Made by a program: the position numbers and the translations under genes | DNA from: Paraburkholderia sp. | GTDB lineage: Bacteria; Pseudomonadota; Gammaproteobacteria; Burkholderiales; Burkholderiaceae | Assembly: GCF_028283785.1 (NCBI RefSeq) | Contig: NZ_JAPWKB010000019.1 | Coordinates: 516,001 to 580,000 of the forward strand | Length of the DNA stretch: 64,000 nt | Direction of reading: 5' to 3' | Part shown: positions 44,900-53,092 of the stretch, piece by piece | Numbering within the stretch: position 1 is the stretch's first letter | How the letters are laid out: each line of letters starts with the position of its first letter | The notes under the pieces: generated by a model | Told to the model about the DNA's origin: nothing | Database searches by the model: none | Seen by the model: the letters and a program-made list of their open reading frames with translations, nothing else

Positions 44900-45703
44900 T
44901 TATCTCCTCGAGCTTTGCAGAGCTTGCAGGACGCCGACCTGGCGGAGCATGGCCGCCGACATCGGTTGCGTCTGCAAGTGCAGTTGCAACTGATTGGCGA
45001 CCTGCTGGCTGTTGCCTGCGATCTGGAGTAACTGGGCGATCTGTGCGCTGCCTGGCTTGATGGTTTGCGTTGCGATGCCGGCTGGCGTCTGTACGGCAAC
45101 GGTCACGCCGTTGCTCCCGAATGCAATGCCGGCTTTGACGGTGCCGGTCGAATTGGTGGCCGTCGATGCCGCGGGTCCCGCGGTGCCGAGGCTTGCAACG
45201 TTGTTATTGTTGAAATCGATCACGGCCGAATTCGAACCGAGGTTGCGATCTCCGGCCACCTGGGTGACCTGCGACACGCCGTTCACGGCGACGTTCTGTC
45301 CGCCGTTCACCTGTGCGTTGGGATTCGCGCCGGTGTCGCCCAGCGCGCCTTCCGTGACTTTCGCAAGGGTGCTGACGGTGGCCTGCATCTGCCCCGCCGC
45401 ATTCTGTACTGCGGTGAGCGTGCCCTGCGCGAGCGCGGTTGCGCCGTTCGGGGCCTGCCATTGCGACAACACGGTCAGAACAAAGCCGGAAATCATCGAC
45501 GAACCGGCGTACTTGCCGGTTTGTTGCGACAGCACGTCGTCGTCGACCGGTTGAACCTTGAGCATTTGCGGATCGAGTCCGCGGGTTGAAAGAATGTCCG
45601 AGGCCGCCGGCATCCCGGCGGTTTCGGCGGCAAAGGCACCGCTGGTCAGGCCACACATCGTCGTGCAGAGTGCCAGGCCAAACTGTGAGAGGTGGCGCTT
45701 CAT
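44900..45703 (-). CDS. FapE-like exported protein
   Basis: The 267-residue protein has a signal peptide (GLTSGAFAA). It carries a motif VDDDVLSQQTGKYAG (53-67), then Gln/Asn/Ala-rich sequence. Its place between the C39-peptidase gene and the FapF gene is that of FapE in Pseudomonas. FapE is a minor component of the fibre. The DDxxLxxQ(R/T)G motif also occurs in the first gene of the operon and may be a FapD site. It is seven bases from the fapD stop. Confidence 0.72.
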   Translation of the reverse strand: MKRHLSQFGLALCTTMCGLTSGAFAAETAGMPAASDILSTRGLDPQMLKVQPVDDDVLSQQTGKYAGSSMISGFVLTVLSQWQAPNGATALAQGTLTAVQNAAGQMQATVSTLAKVTEGALGDTGANPNAQVNGGQNVAVNGVSQVTQVAGDRNLGSNSAVIDFNNNNVASLGTAGPAASTATNSTGTVKAGIAFGSNGVTVAVQTPAGIATQTIKPGSAQIAQLLQIAGNSQQVANQLQLHLQTQPMSAAMLRQVGVLQALQSSRR

Positions 45704-45710
45704 GGTTGAT

Positions 45711-46421
45711 TCAGAACAGGTCTGCCTTGATCAAGCCGTATTCGACAAAAGGAGTCGCCGCCGTCCCGTTCGCCAGCGCGCTCGCGCGCAGCTTCAGGGC
45801 TAACGACTCGTTGTCCTGCAACAGCGGTGAATCCTCCCTGAACGGTTTTCCGAGGACCGCGAACACGAGACCGTTCCAGGTCTTCGTGAAGTCCTCTTCG
45901 AGCACGATGCGATTGCCGAGGGCAGGGTCCGCGATAAAGATGCGGCCGTCCTGCGCATGCTTGACGATCACGAAATGCTCGTAACCTTCGATGTTCATCA
46001 GAACCATCACGGGGATTTGCAGGTGGTAGAGCGCTTCCGTGGTGACACGGAAGCCCCGGCCGCGCAACCCGATGGTCTCGACGAATTTCTTCATGTCGAG
46101 CATCGAGAAGCCGTTTTTCACGACCACGTCCGGCGAGGAGAAAGCCATCATGCGGCCGATCAGTTCCGTTTCCGGAATGTCGATGCCGTAGCCGTACTTG
46201 AGGAGGGTCGCGAGCGCAGCCGCGCCGCAGCTGTAGTCGAATTGCTGATTGACGATGTGGCTGTAGCGGATGTCTCTCATCGAGCGGACCGTTTTATGCA
46301 ACGGGACGCCCGTCAGCGTAGACGTATCGATAGTGGCCTGTGCGTGGCTTTGCGCACACACAGAGCAACTTGCCAGCGCGACGGCAAGCCGAAGCGCTGG
46401 AAACCGATATAACGCGGTCAT
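45711..46421 (-). CDS. FapD-like C39-family cysteine peptidase
   Basis: The 236-residue protein has an N-terminal signal peptide (VALASCSVCAQSHAQ) and a C39 peptidase fold. The catalytic Cys65 is in QQFDYSCGAAALATLLKYGYG, His149 in YEHFVIVKH and Asp165 in IFIADPALG. C39 enzymes cleave double-glycine-type leaders; FapD is needed for Fap fibre formation. I chose ATG 46421 because GGAGACC precedes it; an upstream frame is not conserved. It is periplasmic and independent of an ABC transporter, like FapD. Confidence 0.85.
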   Translation of the reverse strand: MTALYRFPALRLAVALASCSVCAQSHAQATIDTSTLTGVPLHKTVRSMRDIRYSHIVNQQFDYSCGAAALATLLKYGYGIDIPETELIGRMMAFSSPDVVVKNGFSMLDMKKFVETIGLRGRGFRVTTEALYHLQIPVMVLMNIEGYEHFVIVKHAQDGRIFIADPALGNRIVLEEDFTKTWNGLVFAVLGKPFREDSPLLQDNESLALKLRASALANGTAATPFVEYGLIKADLF

Positions 46422-46498
46422 GCTGGTCTCCTGCATTGCGCGCCGCCGGCTGTACCGGCCGCCGGCGCGCTCCACCCGATGTGCTGCGATGTACTGAT

Positions 46499-48079
46499 TT
46501 AGTGACCGCTATTCAGTGCGGCGATCGCCAGCCCGTTGTGTTGCAGGTTGCCCGCACCGCCCGCGATGTTCACACCGATGTTGCCCGACGCGCCGTTAAG
46601 TGCATTCGCACCGAGCATCGCGGTACCCTGGAACTGGCCCTTGACGTCGAGTGCTGCCGTTTGCGTCGATTCATCCGTTGCGACCATGGCCGTGGTGTTG
46701 GCCTGACCTGCCTTCGTCGTCGTGACTGCACCGGCAAGGCTGTTGTTCTGCACGTTACCCAGCCCGGACGCCACATTCACCCCGACGTTACCCGTAACAT
46801 TCGACAGCGAGCCGTCCCCGATCGACGCATTCAGATTGAAGTTGTTGATCTTGGCCGTGCCTGCCGTCGTCTGCGTGTTGAAGATCTGCGCGTTGCCGAA
46901 CACGTTGCCGATATCCACCGACGCCAGCGCGACATCGTTGCTTTGGGCGTTGTTCGCGCCTTCCGCGATGTTGATGCCGAGGTTGCCGGACACTCCCGAT
47001 GCAGCATTCGTGCCAGTCGTGGCGTTCAGCGTGCCGGCGACCTGCGTGTTGTAGTGCTGCGTGACGCTGCCGGTGGTCGTCTGGTCGGTGATGGCCAGCG
47101 TGTCGTTCACGCTATAGCCCCACGAATGGCCGCTCGACGACTGGCTGGAGTGCGACGACGATTCGGATGCCGATGCGCTTTGCGAGCGCGAGCTGCTGCT
47201 CGATTCGCTGCGCGAGGCCTGATACGACTTGCTGCCGTTGCCGCTGTTCGCCTTCGTCACGCCAGCCGACAGCGTGCCGTCCGCGTAGCCGGCATTGGCT
47301 GCCGTCGATGTCGAGCCGTCCGAATGCGTGTCTTGCGAGCCGGACGTGTTGGTTTGGCTCGATCCGAAGTTGCCGGCGATCGCGCCGCTCGATCCCGACG
47401 ACGTCTGCTCTGCCGCACCGAACGTGATCGCGGCCTGACCGTTGCCGATGTTGCCGCTGCTCGACGTCGCGACGCCGAGCGTGACCGAACCTTGTGCACC
47501 TTGCGAATGCGAGGCCGTGTAGTTCGCGCCGGCGCTGGCTGCATGCGTGTTGGCATCGACGTGGGTGGTGGTCTGGCCGGACGTGTTGCTGGTCACGTGA
47601 GCGGTGCCGCTGTCGCTGGTGGCGTGATAGGCGCCCACGATGCTCGACGATGCCGTGTTGTTATAGCCGTACGCGCTGCTCGAGTTCTTGCTGGAGCTGG
47701 AGCTTTGCGAGCGCGAGCTGGACGACGATTCGCTGAACGACGCCGACTGCGAGCCGCTGTTGGTGCGGTTGTCGTAGGTGCTGTTGGTGCCCGAACCGAC
47801 CACCGCATAGTTGGCGTTGTTGAAGTGCGTCGTCACTGAACCCGTCACGTAGCTTTGCGCCTGCGGATCCAGCGATGCCTTGAAGTTCACGGACTGATTG
47901 TTGTTGATCACGGCGCCCGCGCTGCTGGACACGTGAACGCAACCGTACAGCGCGACCCAGCCTTCGACGCCGACGGCCGTACCGACCATGGTGGCATTGA
48001 AGATATACGGATTGCTGGCTGCGAACACGCTGCTGGAGGCGGCGGTCAACACGGCTGCGGCGATAAGAGTGCGCTTCAT
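46499..48079 (-). CDS. FapC-like major amyloid protein
   Basis: The 526-residue exported protein (signal MKRTLIAAAVLTAASSSVFA) is rich in Ser, Asn, Gly, Ala and Thr. The C-terminal third has three repeats with the motif G-x3-h-N-x3-G-x2-N-x-Q-x-N (366-382, 430-446, 499-515). The linkers are about 45-55 residues. Two Ser-rich blocks (116-137 and 291-318) flank a central Gly/Thr/Asn region. The single Cys47 and the lack of a C-terminal CxxC are unlike Pseudomonas FapC. It should be the main fibre subunit. A CGGAG ribosome binding site precedes ATG 48079. Confidence 0.8.
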   Translation of the reverse strand: MKRTLIAAAVLTAASSSVFAASNPYIFNATMVGTAVGVEGWVALYGCVHVSSSAGAVINNNQSVNFKASLDPQAQSYVTGSVTTHFNNANYAVVGSGTNSTYDNRTNSGSQSASFSESSSSSRSQSSSSSKNSSSAYGYNNTASSSIVGAYHATSDSGTAHVTSNTSGQTTTHVDANTHAASAGANYTASHSQGAQGSVTLGVATSSSGNIGNGQAAITFGAAEQTSSGSSGAIAGNFGSSQTNTSGSQDTHSDGSTSTAANAGYADGTLSAGVTKANSGNGSKSYQASRSESSSSSRSQSASASESSSHSSQSSSGHSWGYSVNDTLAITDQTTTGSVTQHYNTQVAGTLNATTGTNAASGVSGNLGINIAEGANNAQSNDVALASVDIGNVFGNAQIFNTQTTAGTAKINNFNLNASIGDGSLSNVTGNVGVNVASGLGNVQNNSLAGAVTTTKAGQANTTAMVATDESTQTAALDVKGQFQGTAMLGANALNGASGNIGVNIAGGAGNLQHNGLAIAALNSGH

Positions 48080-48106
48080 GATTTCGCTCCGATACTTTAA
48101 GTGTGG

Positions 48107-48769
48107 TCAGTTAAAAAAAGTGCCCGCCGGGGGACGGAGCACAAAACTGTTTGCCGTGGCATTACCGGCGCCGGCTGTCTGGTTGATCTGGACGATCCCG
48201 CTGACGTTCTTGAAGGCATCGTTGGAGATGTTTGCCTCGCGTACGTTATGAACCCCGAGTGGTTGCCCCTGACTGCCGTTTTTCGGGGCCGTCGCGGATA
48301 GCTCCCCATCCGAGACGGTCTCGACACCTCCTATCGCCGCGGTGCCCAACTGGGCGCTGTTGCGCTGGAGATTTGCTGCGCCCGCGGACTGGTTCAACAT
48401 CACCGCCCCGGACGAATTCGAAAATGCATTGCCGTTGATCGACGCGCTGGCCGACGTCACCTTCGCGTTCGCGCTCGCTTCCTGCGAGATCGTGTTGACG
48501 TTGGCGATCGCGCCGCCGTTGGTCAGCGTCAGCTGGTTGGCCTGCACGTTGTTGATGCCGGCCGTTTCGTTGACGGCGATCGCGCCGGTCGCGCCGGCCG
48601 CGGCACCGTCGCCGATCGTCGCGTCGGCGGAAATCCGCGCCGGACGGTCGGGCGAAAACGATTGCGCATGCGCGTCGACGCTTGCGAGCGAGGTGAGCGC
48701 CGCGCATGCCGCGCATGCCGCGAATGCGGTCACGGTCGCCCGCAGCCTGACGTGACGGGGCGCGCTCAT
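48107..48769 (-). CDS. FapB-like minor amyloid protein
   Basis: The 220-residue exported protein (signal ending SVDAHAQ) has three repeats with the same register as FapC: GAIAVNETAGINNVQAN (62-78), GAVMLNQSAGAANLQRN (121-137), GIVQINQTAGAGNATAN (191-207). FapB is thought to nucleate fibres. Its ATG overlaps the stop of the gene before it by four bases (ATGA), so the two are coupled. It has no CxxC. The gap to the FapC-like gene is 27 bp. Confidence 0.78.
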   Translation of the reverse strand: MSAPRHVRLRATVTAFAACAACAALTSLASVDAHAQSFSPDRPARISADATIGDGAAAGATGAIAVNETAGINNVQANQLTLTNGGAIANVNTISQEASANAKVTSASASINGNAFSNSSGAVMLNQSAGAANLQRNSAQLGTAAIGGVETVSDGELSATAPKNGSQGQPLGVHNVREANISNDAFKNVSGIVQINQTAGAGNATANSFVLRPPAGTFFN

Positions 48770-49275
48770 TTCAGTGCTCCCAGCGAGCCGAGCGCGTTGG
48801 TCAGCGGCGCCAGCGAGCCGGTGATCGTCGACGAGATCTGATTGCCGATGCCGCCGGTCGGACCGGGCTGTCCGAGTCCGGCATTCAACGCGATGTTGTT
48901 GCCGGTGCTCTTGCCCGACAGGATCTGCGTGACCGCCTGAACGCCGGTGCCCGCAGCCAGCACGCCGCCGGTGGCGACGCCGCTGGAACCGTGCGCGTTG
49001 GTCAGGTCGGTGTCGCTGACCATCTGGGCGATCGCCGGGTTGAAGCTGTTGGCCGGAAAGGTCGTGGCGCGGACTGCGACCGGATCCTGGCTTTTCGGCA
49101 CGGAATCGAATGCGTTGCGCGGCGTGATGGTCCGCTCGACGATGATGTCGCCGGGGTTCGTGGCCTGCTGCGCCGAGGCGCTGGCGGCGGCGCCGGCTGC
49201 CACTACGCAAATCGCGAGGGTGAGCAGGGCCACACGCGGGCCGCGCTGACGCGGCGTCGAGTTCAAAGCGTTCAT
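48766..49275 (-). CDS. Exported protein of unknown function in the amyloid operon
   Basis: The 169-residue protein has a basic N-terminus and hydrophobic core (ALLTLAICVVAAGAAASASAQ), so it is exported. The mature part is Gly/Asn/Thr-rich (for example STGNNIALNAGLGQPGPTGGIGN), with no domain I recognise. Its place just before the FapB-like gene, with translational coupling, implies a role in the fibre or chaperoning, like FapA. AAGGAACC precedes ATG 49275. Confidence 0.75.
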   Translation of the reverse strand: MNALNSTPRQRGPRVALLTLAICVVAAGAAASASAQQATNPGDIIVERTITPRNAFDSVPKSQDPVAVRATTFPANSFNPAIAQMVSDTDLTNAHGSSGVATGGVLAAGTGVQAVTQILSGKSTGNNIALNAGLGQPGPTGGIGNQISSTITGSLAPLTNALGSLGALK

Positions 49276-49340
49276 GTCGGTTCCTTACTGGTCCGCGTCG
49301 GGCGGGCGTCGGTCGGTGACGTTCCTGGTTCGTCGGGCGG

Positions 49341-49847
49341 TCACTTACGCTGGTAGCTGGCGACGTTGCCTTGCGCGGCACGCGCGGCGGCATCGACCGG
49401 TATCGGCAGCGGCGACGGCGGCGCGATCTCGTCCCACAAGGTCACGCTGTTGCCGCTGCCCATGCCGTGCGTCAGTTGCGGCGTCGCGGCGACCATCACC
49501 ATGCCGTTGCGGCCGCCGCGTTGACGGTTGAGCATCTGGTCGTCGAGTGCAAAGCCGTTCAGCGATGAAGCATCGGCCGATACGCTAGTGGCATCGTCGG
49601 TGGACGCGATGCCTTGTTCGACAGTGGCGTCCGGCAGGCGCGCGGCGTCGCCGGCGATTTCGGTGGCGGTAGCCGGTTCCGTCATGATGGTTGCGGCCGC
49701 AACCGTGCTGACGCTGGTTTCGCCGCCGACGCTGGCCGCCGGTTCCTGCGCATTCGCGGCAACCGGCAGACCGATTGCGATCAGCGCGACATACAGTGCG
49801 GCGCGTGGCGGAATATGACGAAGGGCGATGCGGAAAACGTGTCGCAT
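49341..49847 (-). CDS. First protein of the amyloid operon, with a double-glycine-like motif
   Basis: The 168-residue protein has a signal peptide ending VAANAQ. Residues 101-112 read LDDQMLNRQRGG, followed by RNGMVMVAATPQLTHGMGSGNSVTL. This resembles bacteriocin double-glycine leader motifs with Leu at -12 and -7 and GG at -2/-1. It could be processed by the C39 peptidase in the same operon. A perfect AAGGAG precedes ATG 49847, and the sigma-54 promoter lies just upstream. Confidence 0.75.
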   Translation of the reverse strand: MRHVFRIALRHIPPRAALYVALIAIGLPVAANAQEPAASVGGETSVSTVAAATIMTEPATATEIAGDAARLPDATVEQGIASTDDATSVSADASSLNGFALDDQMLNRQRGGRNGMVMVAATPQLTHGMGSGNSVTLWDEIAPPSPLPIPVDAAARAAQGNVASYQRK

Positions 49848-49874
49848 GGTGTGTCTCCTTGATGTGAGACATTT

Positions 49875-49890
49875 AGCGAAACGTGTGCCA
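49875..49890 (-). promoter_or_regulatory. Sigma-54 (-24/-12) promoter of the fap-like operon
   Basis: Read on the minus strand: TGGCACACGTTTCGCT. It matches TGGCACG-N4-TTGCW except two positions and keeps the invariant GG and GC ten bases apart. The transcription start would fall near 49864, about 17 bases before the first ATG, with the ribosome binding site in between. Confidence 0.75.
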
Positions 49891-49964
49891 TCAGGCGGAA
49901 TCCATTGATGCGATTGGCTTGTGCCGATCGGAGGTGCGGGGTTAATTCAAAAATCGGGCGAAAA

Positions 49965-49982
49965 CGTTTCAGGCCTGAAACG
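49965..49982. promoter_or_regulatory. Candidate upstream activator (enhancer) site
   Basis: CGTTTCAGGCCTGAAACG is a perfect 18-bp palindrome, centred about 110 bp upstream of the predicted start of the fap-like operon. This is the usual distance for a sigma-54 activator dimer site. Confidence 0.6.
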
Positions 49983-50001
49983 AGAGGCCCGGTTTTCAGT
50001 G

Positions 50002-50013
50002 TTTTCGCGAAAA
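50002..50013. promoter_or_regulatory. Second palindrome in the divergent regulatory region
   Basis: TTTTCGCGAAAA, a 12-bp perfect palindrome, lies 34 bp (centre to centre) from the larger palindrome. It could be a weaker activator or another regulator's site. The 546-bp region 49848-50393 otherwise contains no gene; a -10-like TATAGT at 50166-50171 has no clear -35. Confidence 0.35.
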
Positions 50014-50393
50014 TTCGCTTCTTGAAAAGTCCTGGGGATTACGCGGAGAAAGAAACTATGGAAGCGTTTCCCGTTGCGCCGCGACTACGGTGAAAATACC
50101 TAGAACCCTTACGGGATAAGGCTCTGTTGATTTAGTGCGCTTACCTGTTTTCGTCGGGTCCCGGCTATAGTAAGCTCTCAAAAAAGAGCATCGCTTATAA
50201 AAAAAGGCTTTCTTCCGGCCTGCCATTACACACGTCGCTTATTCGGAGATCAGCTGTCCGCACGGAATGGAATGACCGTTCGGTTATTAACTTTATGCGA
50301 ATTCCGAACTAAGTCCGCGTATCTGCATTGTGAGTTTCGCAACGAGTTACGCCACCGTCATCCTTAACGTTCGCTGACGAAAGGATCTGAACA

Positions 50394-51791
50394 ATGGAAC
50401 CGGCACCGCGGCAATTGATTTATGTTTCGCGCGACCCGAGCGCGGAGTTGCATTCAAGGTTTCATCAACGCGGCTGGCATGTCGAAGTGGCCGCTTCGGC
50501 ACGCGATGTCCGTCGTGCAGTACGTAATGGAATGGCAGCGGGCGGCCTGCTCGATCTGTCGAGCAAGTTTCAGCCGCATGAAATCGCCGCGTTCGAATCC
50601 TGTCTGACCTTGCCGAATGTCGGCTGGGTGGCCGCGACGATGGCCGGCCAGTTGCAGGACACCGCGTTGCGCCGCCTCGTGCGCGACTACTGTTTCGACT
50701 ACGTGACCGTGCCCGACGCGGGCGACCGGATCATCGATTCGATCGGCCACGCGTACGGCATGATTTCGCTCGGCGAACCCGCGTCGAACGACGTTCTGCC
50801 GGCCGGTACCGAAGGCGAAATGGTCGGCACCTGCGACGCGATGCTCGCGTTGTTCCGCTCGATCCGCAAGGTCGCGATGACCGATGCGCCGGTGTTTATC
50901 TCCGGCGAATCGGGCACTGGCAAGGAGCTCACGGCGGTCGCGATTCACGAACGTTCCGCGCGGCGTACCGCGCCGTTCGTGCCGATCAACTGCGGCGCGA
51001 TCCCGCCGCATCTGCTGCAATCCGAACTGTTCGGCTACGAGCGCGGCGCCTTTACCGGCGCGAACCAGCGCAAGATCGGTCGCGTCGAAGCGGCCAACGG
51101 CGGCACGCTGTTTCTCGATGAAATCGGCGATCTGCCGCTGGAAAGCCAGGCGAGCCTGCTGCGCTTCCTGCAGGAACGCAAGGTCGAGCGGCTGGGCGGA
51201 CACGGCGCGATCGACGTCGATGTGAGGATCATTTCGGCCACCCACGTCGATATGAACGCGGCGATGATCGAAGGGCGGTTTCGCTCCGATCTGTATCACC
51301 GTTTGTGCGTGCTGCAAATCGACGAACCGCCGCTGCGCGCGCGCGGCAAGGACATCGAACTGCTCGCGCGTCACATGCTCGAACGTTTCAAGAAAGATGC
51401 GAGCCGCCGTCTGCGCGGCTTCGCGCCGGACGCGATTGCCGCGCTGCATAACTACAGCTGGCCGGGCAATGTGCGCGAGCTGATCAACCGCGTGCGTCGC
51501 GCGATCGTGATGTCGGAGGGGCGCGCAATCACCGCGCGCGATCTCGAACTCGCGGAATACGTGGAGATCGTGCCGGTGTCGCTTGCGCAGGCGCGCGAAG
51601 CGGCCGAACGTCAGGCGATCGAACTGGCATTGCTGCGTCATCGCGGCCGCCTCGGCGACGCCGCGCAGGAACTCGGCATCTCGCGTGTGACCTTGTACCG
51701 TCTGCTGTGCTCGCACGGCATGCGGCATATGGAAAACGAGCCGCTCGCGCCGCATGGCGACGTGGCGTCGGTGGTGCCGCATATCGGCTGA
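50394..51791 (+). CDS. VpsR-like sigma-54-dependent transcriptional activator
   Basis: The 465-residue intact activator has an N-terminal receiver-like domain (1-130, LIYVSRDPSAELHSRFHQRGWHVEVA, Asp54 in GGLLDLSS). The AAA+ domain follows with Walker A GESGTGKE (171-178), GAFTGA (218-223) and Walker B GGTLFLDE (236-243). The C-terminal Fis-type HTH includes AAQELGISRVTLYRLL. It resembles VpsR and related Burkholderia biofilm regulators, some of which respond to c-di-GMP. It is divergent from the fap-like operon and probably controls it. It shares the GAFTGA loop and HTH with the broken paralogue at 41738. Confidence 0.88.
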   Translation: MEPAPRQLIYVSRDPSAELHSRFHQRGWHVEVAASARDVRRAVRNGMAAGGLLDLSSKFQPHEIAAFESCLTLPNVGWVAATMAGQLQDTALRRLVRDYCFDYVTVPDAGDRIIDSIGHAYGMISLGEPASNDVLPAGTEGEMVGTCDAMLALFRSIRKVAMTDAPVFISGESGTGKELTAVAIHERSARRTAPFVPINCGAIPPHLLQSELFGYERGAFTGANQRKIGRVEAANGGTLFLDEIGDLPLESQASLLRFLQERKVERLGGHGAIDVDVRIISATHVDMNAAMIEGRFRSDLYHRLCVLQIDEPPLRARGKDIELLARHMLERFKKDASRRLRGFAPDAIAALHNYSWPGNVRELINRVRRAIVMSEGRAITARDLELAEYVEIVPVSLAQAREAAERQAIELALLRHRGRLGDAAQELGISRVTLYRLLCSHGMRHMENEPLAPHGDVASVVPHIG

Positions 51792-51822
51792 TGACGTCGG
51801 CGAGCGGGCAGGACAGCGAAAA

Positions 51823-51848
51823 GCGCGGCCGGTGAGCCGCGTTTTTTA
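51823..51848 (+). terminator. Rho-independent terminator after the activator gene
   Basis: CGCGGC (51824-51829) pairs with GCCGCG (51836-51841), followed by six T. It isolates thyA from the activator. Confidence 0.75.
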
Positions 51849-51983
51849 TTGGGCGTTCGCGTGTCGCGTGGTTCGTGGAAATCGGCGCGGACTTTTTCGG
51901 TGGACGGCGGCAGATCCGCCAGCTTGTTAAAATCCCGGATTATCGCGAAAACAGCGCGCGGCCCGGCCGCCCCCAGGAACCGA

Positions 51984-52955
51984 ATGAAACAATATCTCGA
52001 CCTCGTCCGCACGATCCTCGACACCGGTACGTGGCAGGAGAATCGCACCGGCATCCGCACGATCAGCATGCCCGGCGCGATGCTGCGCTTCGATCTGCAG
52101 CAAGGCTTTCCGGCGGTGACGACGAAGAAACTCGCGTTCAAGTCCGCGATCGGCGAACTGGTCGGTTTCCTGCGCGCGTCGCGAAGCGCGGCCGATTTCC
52201 GCGATCTCGGCTGCAAGGTGTGGGACGCGAACGCGAACCAGAATCCGCAATGGCTGGCGAATCCGTATCGCGAAGGCCCGGACGATCTCGGCGACGTGTA
52301 CGGCGTGCAATGGCGCAAGTGGCCGGGCTACAAGGTGCTCGACGCGTCGGCCGGCGCGCAGATCGCCGACGCGCAATCGCGCGGCTTCAGCGTGGTCACG
52401 CAATTCGACGAAGACGGTGTGTCGAAAGTGTTGCTGTACAAGGCGATCGACCAGCTTCGCCAGTGTCTGGACACCATCATGCAGAACCCGTCCGACCGCC
52501 GCATTCTGTTTCACGCGTGGAATCCGGCGGTGCTCGACCAGATTGCGTTGCCCGCGTGTCACCTGCTGTACCAGTTTCTGCCGAACGTCACGCGCAAGGA
52601 AATCTCGCTGTGCCTGTATATCCGCAGCAACGATATCGGGCTCGGCACGCCGTTCAACCTGACCGAAGGCGCGGCGTTGCTGGAACTGGTCGGACGGCTG
52701 ACGGGCTATACGCCGCGCTGGTTCACGTATTTCATCGGCGATGCGCATATCTACGAAAACCAGCTGCCGATGCTGGAAACGCAGTTGACGCGCGAACCGT
52801 ACGAAAGCCCGCGCCTGACGATTTCGGATCGCGTGCCGGCGTACGCACAAACCGGCGTGTATGCGCCGGAGTGGCTGGAGCAGATCGAACCGTCCGATTT
52901 CGCGCTCGAAGGGTATCGCCATCATGAGCCGCTGACCGCGCCGATGGCGGTTTGA
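51984..52955 (+). CDS. thyA: Thymidylate synthase
   Basis: The 323-residue enzyme methylates dUMP with 5,10-methylene-THF. It has MKQYLDLVRTILDTGTWQENRTGIRT, the active-site cysteine in LPACHLLYQF, and the folate/dUMP residues RSNDIGLGTPFNL. It is longer than E. coli ThyA (264 aa) because of an insert around residues 80-130, as in the long form of several species. An AGGAACCG ribosome binding site precedes ATG 51984. It is separated from folA by the amyloid cluster. Confidence 0.94.
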   Translation: MKQYLDLVRTILDTGTWQENRTGIRTISMPGAMLRFDLQQGFPAVTTKKLAFKSAIGELVGFLRASRSAADFRDLGCKVWDANANQNPQWLANPYREGPDDLGDVYGVQWRKWPGYKVLDASAGAQIADAQSRGFSVVTQFDEDGVSKVLLYKAIDQLRQCLDTIMQNPSDRRILFHAWNPAVLDQIALPACHLLYQFLPNVTRKEISLCLYIRSNDIGLGTPFNLTEGAALLELVGRLTGYTPRWFTYFIGDAHIYENQLPMLETQLTREPYESPRLTISDRVPAYAQTGVYAPEWLEQIEPSDFALEGYRHHEPLTAPMAV

Positions 52956-53031
52956 ACCTGATGCTTACCCTGAGTCGACGCGCATCGGCGGCGCTTTAAA
53001 CGCGACACGTCGAAGTCGATTCAGAAGTGAG

Positions 53032-53066
53032 AAAAAAAGCCCGCAGCGCAAGCTGCGGGCTTTTTT
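53032..53066. terminator. Bidirectional terminator between thyA and the FecR-domain gene
   Basis: GCCCGCAGC and GCTGCGGGC arms with a GCAA tetraloop, A7 before and T6 after. Confidence 0.9.
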
Positions 53067-53092
53067 GTTGGCGTCACCGGAAGGCGGCGGGC

